Part shown: piece by piece, positions 35,745-42,611 of the stretch
Numbering within the stretch: the stretch's first letter is position 1
How the letters are laid out: the number at the start of each line of letters is the position of its first letter
Origin: Rhodococcus_G sp042879035
Lineage (GTDB): Bacteria; Actinomycetota; Actinomycetes; Mycobacteriales; Mycobacteriaceae
DNA: 64,000 nt
Direction: 5' to 3'
Assembly: GCF_042879035.1 (NCBI RefSeq)
Contig: NZ_JBIAOU010000013.1
Location: 62,001-126,000 of the forward strand
The notes under the pieces: model-generated
What the model was told of the DNA's origin: nothing
The model's database searches: none
The model's input: the letters and a program-made list of their open reading frames with translations, nothing else
Program-made: the position numbers and the translations under genes

Positions 35745-37091
35745 ATGCCCGATTCGCTCCGCAGCGCCCCGGCTGTGCTCGCCGCTCTGCTCGGCGCCGC
35801 CCTCGCTGCGTTCGTCCTGACCGATCCGCCGGGCGGCCGATGGGCGGTGTCCACGTCGGACCGCGAACTCGACCGCTGGCTCACCGCGCAACCCACCGGC
35901 ATCGCGGCCGGCGCGGTGGTCGCGGTCGGGGTGTGCGCGCTGATGCAGCGGGGCGGTTCCCGACGGATCGCGTGGCTGACGGCGGCCGCCGCGACGGCGG
36001 TGACCGTGCTGATCCGCGTCGCGGTGCCCGGGGTCGCGGGAGTCGACACCCTCGTCGCGCTGCACGTCGTGAAATCCCTCGCCGCGGGCACACTCCTCGG
36101 AGCCGCGGCCGCAGGATCCTGGGGGCACCGCATCCCGCAGATCGCGCTCGCACTGGGCACGGTGGCCGGCTTCCTGTCGGTAACCTCGTGGGGCGCAGCA
36201 ACGGCGACGCAGAGCACGTCGACGCTCGGTGAGCCGTCACAGTGGGTTCTGGCCCTGACCCTCGCGGCCACGATCGCAGCCGCGGCGCTCGCGAACCCGT
36301 CGTCCCGCATCCCCCACATCACCGGCATCGAGGCCCGGGACGCACTCGTGACGATCACAGCGGTCGCGGTGACCAACCGGCTGCTGATCGCCTGGATCGG
36401 CCGCGACACCGGCGAATCGCGACTGCACACGTGGGTGATCGTGGTCATCGCGACAGTGGTGGTCCTGGTCGTGACGGAGGTCGCGGCGAGGCTCCTCGCC
36501 CGGCGCACCGACCCCGGCAACGCCGCGATCGTGCTCGCCGCCACCGGAATTGCCGCGGCCGCGATGCCGGTGCTCGTCGACCTGCGCGGCCCGCTGCGCG
36601 ACGTGTCGCCCTGGGCGGCGGTCGCGGTTGCCGGACTCGCCGTGGCTGTCGGCCTGGCCGTCGCGGCGCGGCGCCCCCTCCCCGTCGTCGGTCTCGCTGT
36701 CGCGGCGCTGGTCCCGGCGGCCGGAACGCTCTGGCCCGACTTCGGCGCCCAGGGACCGTGGTTGCTGGTGCGGCTCGCGGTGGTCACGGTCGGGGCCGGG
36801 ATCGCGGTCGGGAGCGCACTGCCCGGCTCCGCGGCCGTGGCGACCGTCGGGCTGGCGGTTCCGTTCGTGTCCACGGTCTTCCACGCGGCGGCGACGGTGA
36901 TCGTGCCCACCGAGTGGGGATACGCGCCACTGACCAACGCCGATGGCGGCATCGATTTCCTCGGCAGTGAGCAGTTCACGACGCTGATGCTCGGACTCCC
37001 CCACTACGACGACCGCATCGCCGGCGTCGTGCTGGCGCTGGCGGTCGTGTTCTGCGCGTGGGGTGTCCACGGCCTGAGGCGGTCCCGATGA
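35745..37091 (+). CDS. Polytopic membrane protein of unknown function (tandem copy 1)
   Basis: The protein has 448 residues and about 12 predicted membrane segments. A soluble loop near 30-50 contains STSDRELDRWLTAQP. I recognise no transporter signature. It overlaps the next gene as ATGA (37088-37091). The two share spacing and several local patterns, including the (S/T)(D/E)REL loop and the later LVA(x)4V(x)2(I/L)AAG segment, so they look like diverged tandem paralogues that may form a heteromer. Confidence 0.75.
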   Translation: MPDSLRSAPAVLAALLGAALAAFVLTDPPGGRWAVSTSDRELDRWLTAQPTGIAAGAVVAVGVCALMQRGGSRRIAWLTAAAATAVTVLIRVAVPGVAGVDTLVALHVVKSLAAGTLLGAAAAGSWGHRIPQIALALGTVAGFLSVTSWGAATATQSTSTLGEPSQWVLALTLAATIAAAALANPSSRIPHITGIEARDALVTITAVAVTNRLLIAWIGRDTGESRLHTWVIVVIATVVVLVVTEVAARLLARRTDPGNAAIVLAATGIAAAAMPVLVDLRGPLRDVSPWAAVAVAGLAVAVGLAVAARRPLPVVGLAVAALVPAAGTLWPDFGAQGPWLLVRLAVVTVGAGIAVGSALPGSAAVATVGLAVPFVSTVFHAAATVIVPTEWGYAPLTNADGGIDFLGSEQFTTLMLGLPHYDDRIAGVVLALAVVFCAWGVHGLRRSR

Positions 37092-38335
37092 CGACGGCGC
37101 GACGCACCCTCGACCTTCTCGCCGCAGTGCTGGTCGGCGTGACGGCGGGCTGGGCGCTGCTCGCGCCGCTCGCCACGAATTTCGCGGTCGGCGGCAGCGA
37201 ACGCGAGCTCACCCTGCTGGCGACGAGCCGCCCACTGGCCGCGGCGGTGGGGATCGTGCTCGCCGCCGCAGTGGCGGGATCGCTCGCGCCCAGGAGGTCC
37301 ACGCGCACCGCGCGGGTGGTGGTGCTGCTGGGGCTCGCGCTGATCGTCGGCGTGGTGTTCGTGAATGAACGTGCGGCGCAGTTCGAATGGCTGGTCGCGG
37401 CGAACTACGTGACCGGCATCGCGGCCGGGCTCGCCCTGGGCGGGGCCGCGGCGGTCGCGGTCGACACCGGGGTCGCGCTGACCGGCGGAGCGTTCGCGGC
37501 GTTCGCGTTGGCACCGCTGGTCGTCTCGGTCGCCGGCTCCCCGGACGGCGGCGGCGCGGCCTTCACCGTCGCCCCGCCGTGGTGGCTGCTGTTCCCTGCC
37601 GCGGCGGCGACCGTGCTCGCCCTGCTGGTCGGCGGGGGGCGCGTCGCAGGGGTGTCCGGGCGCGGACTCGCGACCACGGCGGCGGTGGTGGTGGCCGCAC
37701 TGGTCACCAACGCGGTGATCGTCGCGGCCCCGGACGAGAGGACCCGCACCGCGGTGCTCCTCGCCGTCTTCGTGGCGGCCGCGCTCGCCGCGGCGTTCGT
37801 GCTCGGGCCCGGCGACGGTCCGCTGCTGCTGGTCACCACCGCGATCGTCGCTGCGGCAGCGTCACTCGGCGTCCCCTCGGACACGACGGTGATCGGTCTG
37901 GCGGTGCTCGGTGTGGCCGTGGCCGCCGGCGTGGTGGCGGGAGTGCGGTGGCCGAGTGTCGTCGTCGCGCTGACGGTGCTCGCCGCCCTGACCGTGATCG
38001 GACTGGTGCCGGGGATCCGCACGGAGCTGCTCGACGCGACGCGCTGGCTCGTGCTGGCCGCGGTCGCCGGGTACGCGCTCGGGTCCTGCGGCGGAGCGGC
38101 GTCGAGCGGACTGGTCGCCGGGCTGTCGGTGCTGTTCGTGCCGAGCGCGCTGACGGTGGCCGGTCAGGCCGTCACGTCCGACCCGCTCGGCGATGCGTCC
38201 CCCCTGCGATCGCTGCCGCGCGGTGTCGGCGCCGCGCTCGAATCGGACGTCCAGTGGCTGACCCTGGCGATGACGATGGCGGTGCTGGCGACGATCGCGG
38301 CGGCGGGGGTGTTGCGTCAGCGCGACGATCGGTAG
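37088..38335 (+). CDS. Polytopic membrane protein of unknown function (tandem copy 2)
   Basis: The protein has 415 residues and about 12 predicted membrane segments. I chose the ATG at 37088 that overlaps the previous stop; the open frame has an earlier ATG at 37058 inside the upstream gene. The loop GGSERELTLLATSRPLAAAVG corresponds to the similar loop of the upstream gene. It lacks recognisable catalytic or substrate-binding motifs. It ends convergently with the TetR gene, with 19 bases of overlap at 38317-38335. Confidence 0.72.
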   Translation: MTTARRTLDLLAAVLVGVTAGWALLAPLATNFAVGGSERELTLLATSRPLAAAVGIVLAAAVAGSLAPRRSTRTARVVVLLGLALIVGVVFVNERAAQFEWLVAANYVTGIAAGLALGGAAAVAVDTGVALTGGAFAAFALAPLVVSVAGSPDGGGAAFTVAPPWWLLFPAAAATVLALLVGGGRVAGVSGRGLATTAAVVVAALVTNAVIVAAPDERTRTAVLLAVFVAAALAAAFVLGPGDGPLLLVTTAIVAAAASLGVPSDTTVIGLAVLGVAVAAGVVAGVRWPSVVVALTVLAALTVIGLVPGIRTELLDATRWLVLAAVAGYALGSCGGAASSGLVAGLSVLFVPSALTVAGQAVTSDPLGDASPLRSLPRGVGAALESDVQWLTLAMTMAVLATIAAAGVLRQRDDR

Positions 38336-39000
38336 GGCTTCGTAGCCTGGGCGATCTTGGCGGCCTCGATCTGGTCGGAGGTCAGTGGCGGCTCGGGCAG
38401 CGGAGTGCGCGCCTGGCCCTCGGCGCGCATGCCGTCGAGGGCCAGCGCCAGGTAGCGCCGCCAGGCGTCGGGGGCGACGGGACCGGCGAAGTCGATCACG
38501 GCTCCGACCATCTTGCCGAGGGTGAGCAGGTCGTTGGCGTCGACGTCGGGGCGCAGCGCGCCAGCGTCCTTGGCGCGGGCGACGAGCTGGTCGACGAGGG
38601 GCACGATGCGCTCGCGGGCGCACGCGATCTGTTCGCGGCCCTCGTCGCAGCTGAAGAACACCTCGCCCATCCCGCGACTGGCGGCCATCTGCTCGCAGGT
38701 GAAGGCGACGAAGTCGACCAGGCCCTGCCACGGGTCGTCGTTCTCGAGGCCGGCACTCGCACCGGCGGCCATGTCCGCCATGTGCTGCTCGAACACGCCG
38801 TCCACGAGTTCCTGCTTGCAGCTGAAGCGCCGATAGACGGTGCCGACGCCGACCTGCGCGTGCCGGGCGACGTCGTCGAGGGTGATGTCGATCCCGCGGA
38901 GTGCGAACAGTTCGGCTGCGGCGTCGAGGATCTTGCGGCGGTTGCGCTCGGCGTCGGCGCGTAGCTTGCGCCCTCCTGTGACGGTGCTCACGAAACTCAT
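38317..39000 (-). CDS. TetR-family repressor
   Basis: The protein has 227 residues from ATG 38998-39000; the frame is open upstream through the operators. The N-terminal helix-turn-helix (ILDAAAELFALRGIDITLDDVARHAQVGVGTVYRRF, given in part) is typical and a ligand domain follows. It diverges from an MFS efflux gene at 39183 with two operator-like repeats between them, so it probably represses that pump and itself until a toxic ligand binds. Confidence 0.85.
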   Translation of the reverse strand: MSFVSTVTGGRKLRADAERNRRKILDAAAELFALRGIDITLDDVARHAQVGVGTVYRRFSCKQELVDGVFEQHMADMAAGASAGLENDDPWQGLVDFVAFTCEQMAASRGMGEVFFSCDEGREQIACARERIVPLVDQLVARAKDAGALRPDVDANDLLTLGKMVGAVIDFAGPVAPDAWRRYLALALDGMRAEGQARTPLPEPPLTSDQIEAAKIAQATKPYRSSR

Positions 39001-39076
39001 TCTGCCATCCCCGAAAATCCGACAAACACGGCCCGAAATCGGTCGAAATCGGACACCCGATGCCATCCGCCGAAAT

Positions 39077-39099
39077 AAGTGGAGACATCTTCTCCGTTT
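39077..39099. promoter_or_regulatory. TetR operator candidate 1
   Basis: AAGTGGAG-N7-CTCC-G-TTT forms an imperfect palindrome of 23 bases between the divergent TetR and MFS genes. The same pattern recurs at 39116-39138, with 39 bases between starts. Confidence 0.65.
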
Positions 39100-39115
39100 G
39101 GGCGTATGGTCGTCC

Positions 39116-39138
39116 AAGTGGAGCTTACTCCTCCATTT
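39116..39138. promoter_or_regulatory. TetR operator candidate 2
   Basis: AAGTGGAG-N7-CTCC-A-TTT matches candidate 1 at 16 of the 16 specified outer and core positions except one base. It lies 45 bases upstream of the MFS start, so a bound repressor would block that promoter. Confidence 0.65.
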
Positions 39139-39182
39139 CAGTCATAGAGCTGTGAAGCCACGTCAGACCGAAGGGCCCCCTC

Positions 39183-40679
39183 ATGACCACATCCACCCTC
39201 GACCGGCGCGGCGCCGGATCGGAATCCACCGGAAGGGAACACCGCCTGCGTTGGTTCGTCCTGGCGGTCATCGCCCTCGCTCAACTGATGGTCGTGCTCG
39301 ACGCGACCATCGTGAACATCGCACTGCCCGCGGCACAGCGGTCCCTCGAATTCTCCGACGCCGACCGACAGTGGGTCGTCACCGCCTACGCCCTCGCATT
39401 CGGCAGCCTGCTCCTGCTCGGCGGCCGCCTCAGTGACCTGTTCGGCCGCCGCAACACCTTCGTCGTCGGCCTGGTCGGATTCGCCGCGATGTCCGCGGTC
39501 GGCGGCGCCGCCGTCAACTTCGGCATGCTGGTGGCCGCCCGCGCCGGACAGGGTGTGTTCGCGGCCCTGCTCGCCCCCGCCGCCCTGTCGCTGCTCGCCA
39601 CCACGTTCACCGAGCCCAACGAAAGAGCCAGGGCCTTCGGCATATTCGGTGCCATCGCCGGTGCGGGCGGTGCCATCGGCCTGCTCCTCGGCGGCGTGCT
39701 CACCGAGTGGACGTCGTGGCGGTGGAGCCTGTACGTCAACCTGATCTTCGCTGCCGTCGCCCTCGTCGGCGCGCTGACGATGATGGCACCTCACCGCGCC
39801 GAACACCGTCCACGCCTGGACATTCCGGGAACGGTGACCGTCTCGGCCGCGCTGTTCAGCATCGTGTACGGCTTCTCCCACGCCGAGTCGCACGGCTGGT
39901 CCGACGCCGCCACCATCGCGTGGCTCGTCGCCGGCGCCGTCCTGCTGTCGGCGTTCGTGGTGATCGAGACCCGTGTCGCGCATCCGCTGCTGCCGTTGCG
40001 GATCGTCCTCGACCGCACCCGCGGTGGGTCGTACCTGGCGATGTTCCTCACCGGCTCCGGCATGTTCGCGGTGTTCCTGTTCCTGACGTACTACCTGCAG
40101 ACCACGCTGCAGTACTCGCCGATCGTCACCGGCGTCGCCTTCCTGCCGATGGTCGTCGCCATGGTGGTCTCGGCCACCACTTCGACCGGCGTGCTGCTCC
40201 CACGTGTCGGACCGCGGCTGCTGATCGTCACCGGCCTCGTCCTCGGGGCGGCCGGCCTCGCCTACCTGGCACAGCTCGAGGTGGACAGCAGCTACGCGCC
40301 GCACATCCTGCCCGGACTGGTCCTGCTCGGGCTCGGCATGGGCACGGTCTTCGCGCCCGCCATGCAGGGCGCGATCACCGGCGTGCAACCCGAGGACTCC
40401 GGAGTGGCCTCCGCGACCGTGAACACCATGCAGCAGGTCGGCGGCTCGATCGGTACCGCGCTGCTCAGCACCGTCGCGGCCACCGCGGCGGCGAACTACC
40501 TGTCCGACGCGACACCCGGTCCGCTGACCCCGGCACTGGCCGCGGTCGAGAGCTACACCACCACCTTCTGGTGGGCGGCTGCCATCTTCGTCAGTGGAGC
40601 GATCACCTCGGCGTTCCTCCTGCCCGGTGGCAAGCTGCCCGCACCCGAACCGGGAGCTGCCGTCGTCGCCGCGCACTAG
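39183..40679 (+). CDS. MFS drug-efflux transporter (DHA2/EmrB-QacA type)
   Basis: The protein has 498 residues and about 14 membrane segments. The family motifs are clear: LDATIVNIALPAAQRSL in helix 1, GRLSDLFGRRNTF between helices 2 and 3, and the GAIAGAGGAIGLLLGGVL motif C. It should exchange protons for cationic or amphipathic drugs. The divergent TetR gene and the paired operators point to inducible efflux. The gene ends 11 bases before hairpin copy D. Confidence 0.88.
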   Translation: MTTSTLDRRGAGSESTGREHRLRWFVLAVIALAQLMVVLDATIVNIALPAAQRSLEFSDADRQWVVTAYALAFGSLLLLGGRLSDLFGRRNTFVVGLVGFAAMSAVGGAAVNFGMLVAARAGQGVFAALLAPAALSLLATTFTEPNERARAFGIFGAIAGAGGAIGLLLGGVLTEWTSWRWSLYVNLIFAAVALVGALTMMAPHRAEHRPRLDIPGTVTVSAALFSIVYGFSHAESHGWSDAATIAWLVAGAVLLSAFVVIETRVAHPLLPLRIVLDRTRGGSYLAMFLTGSGMFAVFLFLTYYLQTTLQYSPIVTGVAFLPMVVAMVVSATTSTGVLLPRVGPRLLIVTGLVLGAAGLAYLAQLEVDSSYAPHILPGLVLLGLGMGTVFAPAMQGAITGVQPEDSGVASATVNTMQQVGGSIGTALLSTVAATAAANYLSDATPGPLTPALAAVESYTTTFWWAAAIFVSGAITSAFLLPGGKLPAPEPGAAVVAAH

Positions 40680-40690
40680 ATGCGGCTTCG

Positions 40691-40942
40691 CCGCAGTGGT
40701 GGGGGGGGGGGGGGGGCCGCGGCCGGGGCGGCGCCCCCGCCCCCCCCCCCCGGGGGGGGCGCACCGCGGCGGGGGTTCGCGGGGCGGGCCACCACCAGGG
40801 GCCCCGGGGGGGGGAGGGCGGGGGGCCGNNNNNNNNNNCCCGCACCGGGGGGGGGGCGTGGTGCCCGCTCTCTTGTGGGGTGTGCGCCGTTGTGGGCCCC
40901 CCCCCCCCCCCCCCGCCCCCCACCGCCCACCACTGGCGCGTC
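40691..40942. other. Dispersed hairpin copy D, interrupted by an assembly gap
   Basis: CCGCAGTGGTG on the left runs into G homopolymers; 40829-40838 are N; C homopolymers on the right end in CCACCACTGGCGCG. This has the same structure as copy C, with matching right flanks (CACTGGCGCG then GCGCC after a few bases). Much of the interior is probably read artefact. It lies between the MFS gene and the GMC remnant. Confidence 0.8.
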
Positions 40943-41434
40943 AGCGCCACCCCAGTCCTCCGAGTCCGTGATACGTTGCGGCACTGCCGAACCCGAAGGC
41001 CCTGGAATGGACGGGCACCCCGTTCGCCGGGCGCCCGTACCGGACGTCGGCCCGCTCGTGGAAGCGGCCCGCGAACCGCGCCGCCCGCACGTCCAGGTCG
41101 CTGACGCCCTCGGCGTACGGATGGTCGAGCTCGACGCGAGAGGTGGCGGCGTTCCAGTCGAGGGATCCCCGTCGATCCGGGTCGCGATCGCCTCGAAGGT
41201 GTTGCCACCCCGCACCTCCCGGATCTCCGTGACCTCGTGCAGCGGACGCACCGTGACGTTCCCCGTCGCCTCCGCACGCGGCAGGTGGTTGTGGTCGACG
41301 CTGTTCTCTGCGCCGGAGTTGATGCCGTGCGGAACCTCCGCGACGGAGATGGACTTGCGTCGGGTGTCTGCGATGACTGCCGAATCCAGTCCCGCGTGAG
41401 CAGCGCCACAGCGGTTTTCCGCCGAACGGGCCTC
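40941..41434 (-). pseudogene. GMC oxidoreductase remnant (cholesterol-oxidase-like)
   Basis: Two reading frames each carry a recognisable piece of a GMC flavoprotein. Upstream (about 41400-41165) reads EVPHGINSGAENSVDHNHLP, then LPRAEATGNVTVRPLHEVTE, as in the middle of cholesterol-oxidase-type enzymes. Downstream, in another frame from about 41165, comes DWNAATSRVELDHPYAEG and finally TYHGLGGLG, which resembles the C-terminal YHPLGG region. The segment between them (well over 100 residues in the family), the FAD-binding N-terminus and the C-terminal tail are missing. The junction near 41160-41170 and the stop at 40941 mark a decayed gene. Family assignment is from memory. Confidence 0.7.
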
Positions 41435-42016
41435 TCAGCCGCCGCCCGCCCACCGGTCCAGCAACGCCCGTCCTCGGGGGCTGATCCGGTATCCGACGTC
41501 GAGGCTCTCGGTCAGCCCCAGCTCCTTCAGGCGGCGCACCCTCTGCTTGAACGTCGGCCGGTCGAGCCCGACCACGGGTGCGAGTTCCGTCGAGACGACC
41601 GCGGGCCGCTCCGCGATCAGCCGCAGCGTCGCCTCGGTCCACGCGCCGTTCGCGTCCATCCGCGCCAACCGGCGGCGCAGCGCCTCGAGGTCGTCGTCCG
41701 TCAGTGCCGCGTCTTCCCGCAACGCCGCACGCGGGTCCGGGCCGGCGCGCCGCAACCGGATCCGGTAGAGGTTCGGGCCGTGCGCCTTTCTGTCGACGAA
41801 GACCAGCAGTGCGGCGGCGGAGTCGAATCCCGCCGCCCGCGCGTCGTCGTCCGTCACCTCGTCCGGTGCGATCTCCTCGACCGTGTCGAACGCGATCACC
41901 CCGACCGGGGTGCGCTGTCTGCCGCCCGCTCTGACCCGCGGCCGGTCCCACCGCCGGAAAGCCAGCGTCACGGCACCGGAGACGAGCCCGTCGAGTGTCG
42001 CGGCCGTGAAGATCAC
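41435..42016 (-). CDS. ASCH-like domain fused to a winged-helix domain
   Basis: The protein has 193 residues. The N-terminal half (TLAFRRWDRPRVRAGGRQRT, then VGVIAFDTVEEIAPDEVTDDDARAAGF) has the shape of ASCH (ASC-1 homology) proteins, which bind RNA or modified nucleosides. The C-terminal 80 residues (ATLRLIAERPAVVSTELAPVVGLDRPTFKQRVRRLKELGL) look like a winged helix. It lies four bases after the Nudix stop. Function is unknown; RNA-related regulation is an inference from the fold. Confidence 0.65.
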   Translation of the reverse strand: MIFTAATLDGLVSGAVTLAFRRWDRPRVRAGGRQRTPVGVIAFDTVEEIAPDEVTDDDARAAGFDSAAALLVFVDRKAHGPNLYRIRLRRAGPDPRAALREDAALTDDDLEALRRRLARMDANGAWTEATLRLIAERPAVVSTELAPVVGLDRPTFKQRVRRLKELGLTESLDVGYRISPRGRALLDRWAGGG

Positions 42017-42020
42017 GTCG

Positions 42021-42428
42021 TCAGTCCACGAGCCCGCGGGAACGCAGGTGCTCGAACACCAACCGTGATCCGGGCGCCGATTCCGGCATCGCCGCGTACT
42101 CGTCGGCGGTGAAGTACCGCAGTTCCGCGATCTCGCTCGTCGCCGTCGGCTCGCTCGTCAGGTCGGCGAGGTAGCAGGTCATGTGGAGCCGGGTGCCGGG
42201 CGGATGCCCGAACGCCTCGGCCTCGAAGATCCCGAGTTCCTCGAGGGTGCCGCCCCGGATCCCGGCGTCGAGCTCCTCGCGAATCTCCCTGTGCAGAGCC
42301 TGTTCCGGCGTCTCCCCCGGGTCGATCTTCCCGCCGGCCATGTAGAACGCGGACTTGCCGGCGGACCGGGCCTGGAGCATGCGGCGGTCCTTGATGTGGG
42401 CGAGGGCGACGGTCCTGATCTCGGCCAT
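42021..42428 (-). CDS. Nudix hydrolase
   Basis: The protein has 135 residues. The Nudix box GGKIDPGETPEQALHREIREELDAGI is complete (given here as its key residues: G-x5-E-x7-REIREEL). It hydrolyses a nucleoside diphosphate linked to some other group; the N-terminal AEIRTVALAHIKDRRMLQARS suggests an 8-oxo-dGTP- or NTP-type substrate but does not prove it. It is probably co-transcribed with the ASCH-like gene four bases downstream. Confidence 0.88.
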   Translation of the reverse strand: MAEIRTVALAHIKDRRMLQARSAGKSAFYMAGGKIDPGETPEQALHREIREELDAGIRGGTLEELGIFEAEAFGHPPGTRLHMTCYLADLTSEPTATSEIAELRYFTADEYAAMPESAPGSRLVFEHLRSRGLVD

Positions 42429-42611
42429 TCACACAGGGTAGGGCGCTTCGTGCCGGTGCGCGCTCTCGGTGGGCGGAGCCACCGAAATCGCACACGGGTG
42501 GCGGAGCCGCCTGGTGACGAAAAGTGCGCATCCCCTAAACTGGACATCGGTCGCCCGGATACTCCCGGGCGTATCGACACCCCGCCGCCACCGGCACACG
42601 ACCACGACGGA

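Noticed and set aside
40594..41409. Frames across the second gap
   Set aside because: They include N and artefactual G/C runs; only the GMC pieces outside the gap show family similarity.
42183..42611. Extension of mrpA upstream to 42183
   Set aside because: It overlaps the Nudix gene on the other strand; GTG 42612 starts exactly at the first membrane segment.
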